Below, in pieces: positions 12,201 through 23,783 of a stretch of 64,000 bases of DNA. The stretch lies in NCBI GenBank assembly GCA_033807695.1, contig CM066300.1, positions 558,001-622,000 of the forward strand, in the 5' to 3' direction. The notes under the pieces are model-generated. The model was not told where the DNA came from, searched no databases, and saw nothing but the letters and a program-made list of their open reading frames with translations. A program made the position numbers and the translations under genes. The number at the start of each line of letters is the position of its first letter. Position 1 is the first letter of the stretch. The DNA is from Daedaleopsis sinensis. Its lineage: Eukaryota; Basidiomycota; Agaricomycetes; Polyporales; Polyporaceae.

Positions 12201-14017
12201 TGGGCGTGCCAGGACGCGTGCTAGACGGCGACGTAAGACGAGGTGTGGCGGGGCGCGAGGGCATGGGCGTGTTCGGGAACCGTTCGCGAGTCGGGTCGAT
12301 GAGCGAGAAGAACATATTCATACCGTTGGCGCGGGTGACGAGCCTCCGAATACATGACTGGAGCTCGGCGACACGAGTAGGTGAGAAGCGGCCGTAGATC
12401 ACGTCCTGCTTGAGCAGTCGAGCGGTCGCGCCAGCGGTGCCCAGTCCCCCTTCCGACTTCCCAACTGTCGCATTGATACTTTTGACAGTGTCCCGGAACA
12501 ATTCAGAGCTCGGATCGAGGTCAAATACTTTGCGATGGTGGACTAGGAAGTCGTTCAGAGGATCCAGCACACCATATAGGGTGTGGGTGTATTGGGCCGT
12601 CACAGTCGATGGGAAGATGACCGCAGAGAAGAAGATGCACAGCGCGCAGTGGAATGCGAGGGGTATAGCGATGACCTGTCCGATGAGATAAAATGGAAAT
12701 GGATAAAGAACGGAGGTGGTCATAGAGATGTCGATGCCGATGCACGCGAAGATGGTCGCAAACAGATACGGTCCAGGTCCGAGTCGGGCTTTGAGATACA
12801 GGAAGAATGCGCTGCCCAGGAAGATAAAGACCGCAAGGATGGCCGTAGGACCAGCTTCGATATACTGAGCTGACTGGACAGCTTCAATACTGGGGCTGTA
12901 GTCTATGTTCGTCCTAGCTAGATTAGCAAGGAAGATGCCTAGACACGTCCACCTATGAGAACGACGTCAGTCTTGAAGAGCACGGAGGAGAGCTCTCATC
13001 GATGAGTTATCGTTACCCGACGAGACCCCACGCGCAATGTCGTAGATGGCATGCGGCTTTAAAGTGGTCCGCAGGCAAAGAATCGTCTTCACAGAATCAA
13101 GTAAAACGAGAGGACTTACGCCCAGGCCATCACTACGAAAGTGAGAAATATGATCTCCCGCTCCAGGACGGCGAGGAAATGATCGTGTGGGGCGTCGAGG
13201 AAGGACGCTACACAACACAGTCTGAGTTAGCCAAACGCACACGCATATAGTCAGTCAGTACATACCTACTAGGATAAGAAAGCTACCCTAGAGATAAAGC
13301 GACATATCAGTGTGGTGAACGTAAGAAAAACGGTGGTTGCAAGAATGGGGGTCAGAGCTGTGGCCAAGCTTTGCGAGACTCAGGAGATATGGCACAGACT
13401 GCAACCCCTACTCGTAGCTGCGCAAATCACTACACAATGTAGGACAAATCTGTGTCTCGGTCTATTCCTTCTCCTGCTTTCTCCTGCCTTCTCGTACACC
13501 AAGACAGAGAGGTGATGCCTAAAAGGGCTAGTGACAACATTAGAGCATGCGCAAACGCGCGACTTTAGACAACATCGCAACCAACTCCCGAGGAGCTCCG
13601 AAGACGACTCTGCGGTCCACACATCCTCAACGACGGCGCCGAACCGCCACGCTGACCCCGACTACAATAAATGACAATGCTACTCACCTGGCCCATAAGG
13701 TTCGACGTTCGCGGGATGATCATGAGCAGCGCAGACACCCAGCATACGATCGCGCATCGAATGACCGGCTTGAATTTGGACCAAGTGAAATGGGCGGGTA
13801 TCCAGCTGAAATCGACGGGCGACGCCTTCGCTATGCGCGCCGACCACGCGGCCCTTTTCTCGCAGTACTTGTCCTTGTCCTGGTCTTTGTCCTTGTCGTC
13901 TTGCGCGACATCGCTAGGCATACGCACATGCTTCGGTGTGCGCGGGGCATGTCCGTGGTCCGACTCTTCCGCGTCCTCGTCCCCGAGGCGGGGGTCGAAG
14001 TGGCGAGGGTCAGGCAT
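9227..14017 (-). CDS. ArAE/BRE4-like multi-pass membrane transporter (putative ER transporter family)
   Basis: A long minus-strand gene with many short introns runs from the ATG at 14017 to a stop at 9227. The N-terminus is charged and rich in Asp/Lys (near 13,860-13,900). The first membrane block follows (FKPVIRCAIVCWVSALLMII, then IIFLTFVVMAWA and FLANLARTNIDYSP), then further helices (AILAVFIFLGSAFFLYL; FYLIGQVIAIPLAFHCALCIFFSAVIF) around 12,600-12,950. The central hydrophilic part carries a His-rich tract near 12,030-12,060. A second membrane block lies at about 10,500-10,950 (LVARIVSTLMGGLLGTALW; FLFFWRLYWPVPPMTNIIFF). This order, six-helix half, cytosolic domain, six-helix half, matches the fungal ArAE_2_N/BRE4 family, related to aromatic-acid exporters and plant ALMT channels. 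Substrate and membrane are unknown. The last exon near 9227-9400 is the least certain part. Confidence 0.85.
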
Positions 14018-14416
14018 ATTTGGGAATAGGAGTCCAAGCCTTTGCGCAGCTCGTGGTCGCGTACAAGCGTGTCAAGGTATGTAGCACTGAGGTTCGCGGA
14101 GAACGACTCGATTGCGGAGCTGAGAAAGGGTGTTCGGCGCCGCGGTGGAAGTCCCGCTGGTCGTGTATCGCGTCTTCACCGTCGGTTTCGTCGTAATGGC
14201 CGTCGTGCAGGTCGTCGTTGTCGTCGGGGTGGAAGAGAAAGAAACAGGGGAACGCAAATCGTCATAGGTGGTGGAAGCAGACTTTGAAAAACGAAACTTC
14301 CCGCGAACGCCGACTGCGACCCGATCCGGCGTCTAGACTAGCGTGCGTGCGCACACTGACGGCGACTGCGAGTATTGTCCTCCCCCACGACCACGACCAC
14401 GGCCACGAACGCGACG
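14018..14416. promoter_or_regulatory. Bidirectional promoter between ArAE transporter and LSM6
   Basis: Two genes start head-to-head 400 bp apart, so this interval must hold both promoters. On the minus strand it contains an open, Asp/His-rich frame without an ATG that runs towards the transporter start, so an extra 5' exon cannot be excluded. No TATA box is obvious. Confidence 0.5.
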
Positions 14417-14986
14417 ATGGACGAATCGACCCCTCCGCCTCCGCAGGCACCGGCACCGACCTCGCCGCCCGCACCGTATCCTGTTGGCAGCTCCGGCTCG
14501 CCGACGGACTTTTTGAAGGGCGTGGTCGGAAAGCGCGTGGTTGTCCGACTGACCTCCGGGGTGGACTACCGAGGTGAGTCACGACACTATTCTTGAACAT
14601 GTTATTCTTGGAGTCGGCCGAGGGGACGGTGTTTCGGAGATGGGAGACATGCCTCGGGAGGTGGGTCGCGATTGTGTTCGACACGCGGACGATTAGGGAG
14701 GGAGAGAGTCAGGGATAGAAGCACTCGTCGGCGCCGTGCATGGCGCAGACGATACCGCGATGGAACGATACTGACGCAGAGGTCGCCCAGGTATACTCTC
14801 CTGCCTCGACGGCTACATGAATATCGCGCTGGAGCAGACGGAGGAGCACGTAAATGGTCGCGTAACAAATCGTTACGGCGACGCATTCATCCGCGGAAAC
14901 AATGGTGAGTGTATGCGCAACTCCTCAGTTCAAGTTCTGACATATCCCCTCTAGTACTGTATATCTCTGCCGCAGAAGTTTTGTAG
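14417..14986 (+). CDS. LSM6: U6 snRNA-associated Sm-like protein LSm6
   Basis: Three exons (14417-14573, 14791-14904, 14955-14986) give a 100-residue protein in frame. The Sm1 motif reads FLKGVVGKRVVVRL-SGVDY followed by G-LSCLDGYMNIALE, and the Sm2 motif reads GDAFIRGNNVLYIS. These match LSm6 of fission yeast and animals closely. LSm6 is a ring subunit of the LSm2-8 complex, which binds the U6 snRNA 3' oligo-U tail in the nucleus, and of LSm1-7, which acts in cytoplasmic mRNA decay. An extra N-terminal extension of about 30 residues is rich in Pro and Ala (MDESTPPPPQAPAPTSPPAP) and is not part of the Sm fold. The ATG at 14417 is the only one in frame before the fold. Confidence 0.95.
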
Positions 14987-15437
14987 CCTCACATCTCATT
15001 CGTCGATTCGCATCTCAACTGCTATCGTGGGTTATTCGTTGATCGTGCCCAAGTGTAACCCGTTTGCAGGGCAAAAGGTAAGTCAGTTCGACCTGATCGC
15101 GAGACACCAACAGTAAGCTAGGTCACTATAGTCGGATGGTACGTACACTTTGACTTGCATCGCCTGCCGAATCTACTACATGGCGAGTTACGCACAGGCG
15201 TGCCCCTGGTACCTGTAGACGCCAGAGAACCGCTGCTTCTTAGACTTTCTTGAAGGTTATGTCACAGTTTGCACGAGGCTCCTGTGCAGGTCCGCAAGCT
15301 GTGATCCTAGTATTCGCCTCACTAACGCCCCAGCATGCGAGCCTGGCTCCCCGCCCCATCCCTCCCATCCAGCTGCTCTCTCCCACCTACTATCCGTTTA
15401 GTCCCGCTACACGTTCTCCACTTCTCCCCCAGCGACG
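14987..15437. other. Intergenic region, LSM6 3' end to helical-bundle gene promoter
   Basis: A stretch of 450 bp lies between two genes on the same strand. The part before 15438 is a pyrimidine-rich leader (repeated CTCCC/CATCC blocks at 15340-15430), common in front of fungal start codons. No other feature was seen. Confidence 0.5.
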
Positions 15438-16280
15438 ATGAAGTTCACCAAAGTTTCTCAGCGTATCAACAACCTTGTCCTCAAATCCGCCGCCAAAGCA
15501 AGGAATGTCCCCGGACGTACCTTGCGCGCTGTCCGCAAGCCCCGTGTAGATCTGGGCACGGTAGCGACGGTGCTGCAGGTGACGGGCCAGGTCGGAGCAG
15601 ACGTGCCCTTCCTGCAAGCCATCATGGAGACCAGCGTGAAGGCTCTCAAGCACATCGAGGTGGGTGATCGTGTTGCCTCGATATGATAGGTCGACGTTGA
15701 AACTATGCGGACAAGGCTGTCAAGACTCACCGTCAAGAGTGCAAGGAGCTCGCAGCGCTCGCGCGAGCTGTCGTCGACATGCTCTACAATGCTCTCCAAG
15801 GGAAAAGCGAGAGTGACATCGACGATGCCATGCGATACGATCTGGCCGAGCTAGAGTTGTAGGTGTTGGACACATCGGTAACCTGTGTACGACGCACGCG
15901 GGCTTACGCGTTGCGATTTTACAGGGAGCTGAAGAAGATCATTGATACGATGGTCTCTCTCAACAAGCAGCCGTGGTTCCGTCGCATGCGGAACAAGACA
16001 AAGAGCGAGGCCGCTCTTTCTGAACATCGGCAGCGATTGACGGACGCCTTGACGATTTTCCAGGTGCGTATTGTCCATGCTGCACGAAAAATGTCTCCAA
16101 TTGCTGCATTGTAGGTCAAACAGGTTATCGCAACTCGCGTCAGCATTGCAGTGATGACTCGTGACCAGCAAGGGGTGGCTGTGGTCGTCCTCCTGCAAGC
16201 TGGTACGTAACGGTATTACGCCTCCGCACTGCCTAGTGAGGTTCAAGCGCTGACTATGCACTGCTGTAGTTTTTTTTTAA
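15438..16280 (+). CDS. Small all-helical protein, MLKL/HeLo-like four-helix-bundle domain (tentative)
   Basis: The ATG at 15438 opens a multi-exon gene encoding a soluble, helix-rich protein of about 200 residues with no zinc, kinase or membrane motif. Exon 1 (15438-15659) contains VATVLQVTGQVGADVPFLQA; the next helical segments read AVKTHRQECKELAALARAVV and LKKIIDTMVSLNKQPWFRRM. The pattern 'pocket helix, then K-x-x-x-E-C-x-x-L' is what basidiomycete MLKL_NTD/HeLo-like cell-death or adaptor domains show. Assignment rests on pattern and not on a specific motif. The first intron is modelled as 15660-15715, because a shorter alternative would leave an in-frame stop. The last exon is uncertain: splicing at 16269 gives a VFF-stop end, while open sequence continues to about 16540 in other frames. 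It converges with the EF-hand/ZZ gene on the opposite strand. Confidence 0.6.
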
Positions 16281-16648
16281 TAAACCAAGTAGTCAATGAC
16301 TCATCCCCACTGTTTCCGAGAAAACCAGCACTATGGAGCACCACAGTTCTGTCAATCTGCTGTTTCGGGTCCCTCAACGCCACAAGCCATGAACACCCAA
16401 ACGGCTGGGACGTCCGCATATGGTACCCCGTTAAACGTTTGCATACGTACTTGGCAGAATATCGATGTTATCCCTTTGAAAGGCCTCGGGTGTGTTCGCG
16501 CCGCGAAATCCTGTCGTCTCCTCCCTCGATACATTCATATTAGCATAATCAATAGTCGTCTATGTCCAATAAAGGGTCCTCCTCTTCAGCAAACATCGCG
16601 CGCGGGTTGGAATCATCCTCTGTGAAGTGCCATTGATAGTCAAGATCA

Positions 16649-19600
16649 CTACCCGGGTTTCTCGCGTTCCTCTCCATCCGAACTCGACTCGTACTGATAC
16701 TCGGCGACCGCAGTAGTATTTCCCGTTGACGTGGCAGGTGCCTGTATAATGAAATGAGTGCGACGACATAGTCGAAGAGCAGTGAATTACGTACCACAGG
16801 AAGGTTAGTGACGGCGGTGATTGACGGCGAAGCCTGGGGAGCCTCCGAGGTCGTAGCTGACTCAGATTCGGGAGGAATGTCTGCTAGCGGCGTCTTTCGA
16901 CGGCGTCCCTAGTTGGCGCCCTTCACGACTCGGGTCACCATCGACTCGTTGTACAGTCTCTTCCACCGAGTACGCCTCCAACGCCTTCTCAACACTCCTC
17001 CCCCATCTTGGTGACGAAGTATGTGCCAGGCTCTTAGGATAACAAGTTCGTTGCACAGTGGGCTTCACTATATCTAGGAAATCTCTCGCATCTGCCTTAC
17101 CCAAGCAGAGAATTCACTTTCCAACCTCGTGCCCTCAACAGAGTGCTCCAGGCGGGCGGTCCCTGCCCAAGTTTGCTGGCGCACTAGCGGTCGAGAGAAG
17201 AGCTCCTCTCCGACCCATTCTCCTCCTCCGACCCGCTCTCCGATCCCAATCAACAGTTTCTCAATACGCTCCAGCCGGTCGTCCAACCCAGCCACCCGCA
17301 CCTTCAGCTGCCCAATCTCCACCCCGAGCTTCTCCTGCACGAAGTCGATCTTATCGTCCATAGCGACGAACCGCTGCTCGATCTTGTACTGCATCTCCCG
17401 CAGGCTGTCCTCAAGCGTGTTCATCCGCGCGTCGACGAACGCACGCTCTGAGGCTGCGACGGCGGCCGGGTCGACGGCTTGGACCCGGACGAGCGCGTGA
17501 ACAGCTTTGTGTTTGCTGAGAGCGAAGCCGGCGTGTTTGGTGTCGCAAGCATTGCAGATGAAGACGTCGGTCTCCTCGGACACTGTTCAAGATGTTCGTT
17601 CAGTACGAGAACCATCACAAAGAGTAAGAAAAATGGACCTTTGCACTCGACACAATACCAACACGGCTGGGCAACCTGTTCGCCGCACTTGATGCACGAA
17701 AGCTTCTGGTTCACTGGTAGGCCCGTCTCGGAAGCAGTAGAGTCCGCAATAGAGGCGAAGACCTGCCGTGCGCTCTTGAGCGCGCTCTGCGCCGCGCGAT
17801 GTGCGGCCCCGAACTCCCGGATCTGGTGTATAGCCGTGCGTACTTTGAACACGTCGTGGGCAGGGGTGTGTGGGGACGTCAAGTCCGTCCGGGTCTCGGG
17901 CTCGACTTTCTGGGTGTAGCACTCGGGCTTGTCGCACAGGTCGATGGTCGTCTTCGTCCCACACGAGAGGCACATGATCCGTCCCCCGCGGATCTCGGCC
18001 TGGCAGACGTCGCAGCCGACATCGCTGAGTACGAGAACGACGCAGTATTTCGTTTTTGTTAGCATGTTGCTCGACCTGGCCGATGCTGCGGGAACAGGGA
18101 CTCACAAATGCACCGTCACACTGCGCTCCCGCATGTCCTTGAAGATCTGATACAGCTTCATCTCTGGCGGCGTCATATTCTGCCTGCACCGCCCGAGCTC
18201 CTCCAGGTCCTCGTCCGTCAGCTGCTCCCGCTCGCCTTTGATGATGAGGCCCATGTAGCTCTGGCCGGTCCTCCAGCGCTCCTCTAGCGACCTCCACGAG
18301 CGCATGCGGAGGCGCACTTGCGAGAGCACCGCACCGCACGCGAACGTCCACAGCGCGCGGCTCTTATTCTCCGCGAGCGCGGGTGGGGACGGCCAGAAGC
18401 GCATATTCTCGCAGCTCAGCCGTTTGAATACGAACGTGAATGGCTGGTCGGATGCGCTCGAGCTGTAGCCCCACGACCCGCTGAGCGCCACGGTACCGTC
18501 TTGCTGGAGCTCGCCGCGGAAATGCTGGGTCGGGAACCGCGCGGCGTAGGTCATGGTGAAAGCATACACTGTCTTGCCGCTCTCGGCGTCAGCTGCTAGC
18601 TCTCCTGCGATGGTCCAATTCGTGCCGTTGGCCGCGTTTCCCGTGCATTGGAACTGTTTGGGCCCCACGGAGGAGGCGTGCAGTTCGAGTGCGATCATTC
18701 CCTGGCATGGAGTCCGGTTGTCGCGCATACAGAATCCGGCCCAGTTACAAAGGCTATCATATAGAGCTCTCGATGAGTCGGATGGTCAGAAGGCGACGGT
18801 AGCATGTGCACTCACATGGCTCGGACAGCTGGGTCCGCTTTTCTGTCGTCGTCGTTCTCGACCCACTTTTGTGTAGCGAAGAGCTCTTCTATCGATTTCA
18901 GGGGATGGTTGATGATCGTGGAAGCATCGATATTCTGAGCTTCCTCCTCGTCATCATACTCATGCTCGACAAAAGTCCTCTCTTTGAGACTCTTCATTGA
19001 CGTGAAGTCGTCCTCGTTGTGTAGATACTTGAACTGTAAACCGTACGTTATGACTCGGTCAACCGAGGAGATACCAGGGGGTTGCGTACCATCTCGAAGC
19101 CGAATATCTTGAACTGTTGATCCGGATCGAGCTTCTGTTGCTTGAAGATATCTGTGCCTGGATGAGATCTCGAAGTAGCGACTCAAGTATATAATTTCTC
19201 ACCGGACAGGTCAGTGTAACGCTGGTACGCTCCCACAACCACCCAATCAATTGTGTCCGCCGCATCGAACAATTCGTCGACATGAAGGAGACGCGTGCGT
19301 CCCAGCCGCATAATCTCGAAGTCCCGCGACAACAGGAGGTATATCAGCGGGAAGAAGTGCTATGTGGGGTGGCGTGAGATCCATGGAGATTGCGTACCCT
19401 GGAGGGGCATACCTTCTCGATCCGACCGGGCCCTCGGACCAGCTCCAGAGTATCCCAGGCGTCGATGTCGTACCTGACAGTCTCCAGGTTGCGCCGCAAG
19501 CGCGTCTCCTCTGCCGTCGTGTAGCTCTCGAAGCGGCCAGTCAAGGACTCGTCGGTGGGAATCCGGCGGAAGGCGGCAGTGAAGAGAGTGGCGCGATCCC

Positions 19601-21944
19601 AGACCATGTACAGGTACTTCTCGACCATGCTGCGGTTTGCGGGCAGGACGTGCGCTTTCAAGGAGAACATCTTCGCGAGGATGATGTCGATCTTCGAGGC
19701 GTACTCGCTCATGACCATTTGGTACCCTGCATTCACATCAGCCAACCGCATAGAGGTTGAGGGTTCTTCGCACTCACCGACAGCCCAGTAGGCGAGCCAG
19801 TGCAATAAACTGTGCGATTGCTGCTAGTGAGGAGGAATATCGGTGGTATACAGCAAGCTATGACGCACCTCCAATTGTCCGGACGCGCAGTAGTAAACGT
19901 ATTGACCTCGGCCACGGTGATGAATCCAGACGCGTCGTCGTCGAACGCCTCGATGATCGGCTGGAGCCGGGTGACGTTGACGTACTCCAGCGCCCACTCG
20001 TCCTGCTCGCTGAGCTGGCGCGTCGGCACCGTGGGCGTCGAACCGTTCTTGACACGTTTCAACTGGTCGAGCTTCTCGCGGAAGTAGTCGCGCAGGGCGA
20101 GGACGAGGTGTCGCGCCTTCACATTGCCTCTCCAACGCTGTGCGCGACCTCTCAAAACCCCGAACGTGAATGGTGTGAAGTTTCGCTTACCATCTCTTTC
20201 CAAATCTCATGAATATCCTGGAAATGAATCAGCAGAGCTTGGACGACCGTACTGAGTGTGAAGTAATTACCGGATCAATGATCCTATCGTGCGGGCCTGA
20301 AGTGACCGCCTTGATGACACGATCTCCCTCGCGATGCATCGCCCTTCGCATCTCCTCCTCGATCTCCCGCTGCTGGATGACGAACTTCTGCTCGAACCGC
20401 TCGAAATTGTCACGGATCGCCGTCTCTATGTCGACCTTGACTTCTTCCAGCGCCTCCTTGAACTCGTCCCCAGACAGTGATTGCTGACTGGCTGCAGATC
20501 CGGGTCTGCCGCGCTCGATGGGCCGCGAGAAGGCACCCGCGGCACCCTTATCTTCATACACCTTGCGCAGCAGGGCCTTGTCGTTCATGACCGCTTCAGA
20601 GCCGCCACATTCTCGTATGAGACGCGAAAGGTACTGCTCCTCGGGAGAGGTACATGCTTCGAAGAACAACATGAGGCGGTCCATTCTATTGGTTATCCGA
20701 CCGTCAGTGGGAGAGCGCACGGGGTAGGCGTAATGACGCACTTGGTCTCAATGCTGACCAGCTTGTTGTTGGCCGTATTGACGGCCCGCCCGATGTAGAG
20801 AGACAGCTCGAACTCGAACTCGCCTCGGCGAGTGGTGAAACCCTCTATGAACCCCTTGAAGGTATCGCTCCACGACGAGCTGCGGAGGATCTTTGAGATG
20901 GTCCTTCTGTTTGCGTATGCACTGCACGCATTGGCGCATTTTAGGATATCTTGCTCGGTCTTGGCCACGAGGTTTTCCATGCGGTCTTGGATGGTCTGGC
21001 TAGCTTCTCCGGCACGCTTATCCCTGTCAATTTCGCGAAGCCTAGACACCGTCAGTATCGGTTTTAGACTGTGTGTGACAACAATACTGACTGAACGAGG
21101 ACTGCCATCATGTCTCTCATCTCGACAAATAGTAGGGGAATTTTCTTGTCATTATCTTTGCGCTTCAGGTCGAGCTCAACGGCCGTGCGGAAAGCTCCCA
21201 CGGCGACTATCAAGCAGAGTCAGTACCATGTCAGTATAGTCGAGTTCTGCATGATCATACCTTTGATGAATGGATGAATCTGAGCGACATCATCTAGGAC
21301 TCTCAGTAGAGCCGGTAGGCCGTCCACTAGAGCAGTAATGGCCTGTCGGACCATTTTGGCAGGCTCACTGTCCATTGCTGCCTGCAGCGGGGAAGCAAAG
21401 CTCTGAGCGCTGGTGACGTTGGTCTGTATGACACTCAACGTGTCACCTATGGAGAGCCCATCAGCAGCTGTGGTATACACCATGAAGCAAAGATGTTATG
21501 GCTCTAGTAGAGGAAGCGAGTTAAATCCCCTCATCCCAATGCTATTTCCATGTGCGCGCAGGCGCTACGCCTTACGCCCGCCTATACGCCCATGACACAT
21601 GGGTGATAATGTTCTTCTCTGTCTCTAGAGGTAGAGGACACTTCCCCCTGGTGTAGATGGTTCGTAGGTTGGTTAAATCGCTTACCGGCCTTATTGAGGA
21701 ATTTCACTCCCCGTTTGCCTTCATATTTCTGGAAGTTGCCCTCGGCAGAGTTGATAAGCGCTGTGGTTTCGACGAAGTCATCGCTGTCGACAGGAGGCGT
21801 GGGCAGTCCATAGCTAGTTCCTGTGGCTTTGCTGGTCCTCTCTGGACTTGATGAAGGATATCTGACGGAAGGAATGGATGGAGAGGTCCCCGGTCGTACG
21901 TGAGATAAGTTGCTGCTTTCATGATCCGGTCGATCCTGTGACAT
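16649..21944 (-). CDS. EF-hand / double ZZ-like zinc-finger protein with N-terminal helical domain (copy 1)
   Basis: This large minus-strand gene starts at the ATG at 21944 (MSQDRPDHESS) and has well over ten exons. The order is: disordered Ser/Pro N-terminus; helical region (LLRVLDDVAQIHPFIK; KRKDNDKKIPLLFVEMRDMM); a helix pair around ILKCANACSAYANRR; coiled coil (KVDIETAIRDNFERFEQKF); a canonical EF-hand loop DDDASGFITVAE at 19907-19942; helical region ending GPGRIEK; a beta-rich domain (VYAFTMTYAARFP...CENMRFWP) near 18,390-18,560; ZZ-like cluster 1 (CDVCQAEI...CLSC...DLCDKPEC) near 17,900-18,040; cluster 2 (CIKCGEQV...CWYCVEC) near 17,640-17,700; and a C-terminal coiled coil. A simple stop lies at 17074. 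Three phase-0 introns (17033-17100, 16909-16954, 16742-16794) would instead extend it to 16649. Function is unknown; Ca2+ and Zn2+ binding are predicted. Confidence 0.8.
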
Positions 21945-23783
21945 GACATCGAATCGTGAGATATGTACACGGATAATGAGTGAGATAGAGACAAGCATAC
22001 TGATGGCTGCGATGACATGTTGGGAGGGCGGCGAAGGGGTGAGGGCATTACAACAAGGACCTTCGGTGAGTATGTATATGAGGAGCTGCCATGGCCACGT
22101 CACTACTAGAAAGCAGTGAGGCATCTGAGAGCTGTCTAGCACGCTCCAGGGGGTAAATTTGAAAGTGTGCCTCCACGATCAACCACATTGTGGTCAGGAA
22201 GCCTAGTGCAACTGTCAGCGACCCGGACCTCACGGCATAGCGTTCTCGGACACTCACTGCGCGATTTAAAGCCATCCAGCGCGAATTATCACATTAGCAA
22301 GTCACTATGATAGATCAGAGTGTCATTGAATGATCAGTGTACCCAAAGATTATCAACTTGTCTGCAGACATCCATTCGGCGATCCTCCAAATCATGATGC
22401 GTATCGCCGTCCAACTTGCTGTCACGGGAGTCATAGAAGGTTGTCCAGGCAGGGCGAGGTTTCAGCGAGGCACAGAGCACATATTGGAATTGGAGCAAAA
22501 GTGGAATCAACGAGATATACTGGAGATTGAGCGGAGGTCGTTACAAAAGCTGCCGGTGAAGTTTTGAGGAGTGATCATCGGGGTAGTAGGACAGCGCGTC
22601 TCGCGCGCCTCTAAAACCAGTGCTGCTCATCCATGAAATGAACCAAACTGGTTCAGTGCGAACTGATCTGCAAGTTCAACTAGCTTCTATCCGATCCTTG
22701 GGGCGCCGGGCGGCTGTTGGCACCTTCCTACCTCCGACTTGCCCTCACCATGACTCTAGAACGGTACTTATTCTCAATCTGACCTGGTTCTTGGCTCTTG
22801 CTGGAATCTACGGTCATGATCGTTTGAAACCGCACTGGCATACAGCATCTCGGACATCGTTGAACGCGACTCATACAAGTTAGCTGAATTGAAGGATACC
22901 CAAGGTAAGCCAATGCTTTAAGTGTTTCTGTTTCTCTTGCCCTCTTTGCGGGCCACTGATATTTCTAGACTCGATTCCTACTAGAATAAGCCCAACACGT
23001 CTCTACCTCTGTACTCGAAGGTGTACACCGTTTTTGCGAGCGAGAATGAAGGCAAGGAGGAGCACGTCGAGACATCTCCTAGCGGCGCTGACGGCGACGT
23101 GGCAGACTGGGTACTTTTGACTCGCCTTTCGCCATCGCCAAGTGCCTCAGAGATCAAAGTCTGTCGAATTCTATGACTATGTTAAGAACCGACGTTGGCT
23201 CTCGATCTTCACACACTGGGCGGTGACACATTGCCGCGAACTTTGTTGGCTGTCTCTGATCGCTCTCTAGCTATGCGGAATTAGCATAAAACCGCAGCCG
23301 CCGGCGTAGCTGTGAGGAAACAAATGACGAGCACATCTCCAAGAGACTCAATGTTCGCACACATATCGCCGAAGAATTTTCCAGCCATCATGCCCTCCGA
23401 AGGCTTCTGTTCCTCAATCTGCCAACGGGAAGAACCAGCTTATTCTATACGGGCCTTTGACCGCAGCTGTCGTCCAACATATCAAATGCGCTATCGGCCT
23501 CATCACGGAGGTATGTACCCGGTTAAGTCTGAGCAGACATCGGTTTCTACTCACAACCACAATTCTCTCACAGTCTAAAACCACATCCGTCGGGCATGAC
23601 TCGAATCCCACCGCACACCAAGCGGCCCCGGTGCACCTTCTCTTTTGTCTCAATTCAAACCTTGTTCGTTCCCTTCGATTCCCGCTGTCAGAACATCTCC
23701 GCTTAGTTCTTCGGCACGCTTGCCACGTAACGTATACGCACTTATACGGCTCTGCTGGGTGTTTAACTCTCTAAGCTCCCACC
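21945..23783. other. Shared 5' region between two divergent EF-hand/ZZ paralogues
   Basis: This 1.8-kb interval separates the two head-to-head paralogues. Minus-strand open stretches near 21960-22275 encode hydrophobic segments (for example LGFLTTMWLIVEAHF, and HVIAAISMLVSISLII just upstream of copy 1), so an extra 5' exon or a short membrane-protein relic is possible. Other short frames at 22337-22567 (plus), 22991-23176 (plus) and 23312-23578 (plus) lack homology I can name. No repeat or tRNA was confirmed. Confidence 0.4.

Noticed and set aside
14375..14416. Upstream in-frame start for LSM6
   Set aside because: The codon at 14375 is TTG, not ATG; 14417 is the first ATG.
22991..23176. Plus-strand open stretch with DSPFAIAKCL, at first sight like a glutathione-transferase fragment
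   Set aside because: The resemblance covers only a few residues, needs a frame change and has no flanking GST motifs.
23585..23625. TCGAATCCC word suggesting a tRNA on the plus strand
   Set aside because: No A box or stems at tRNA spacing; single-word match only.
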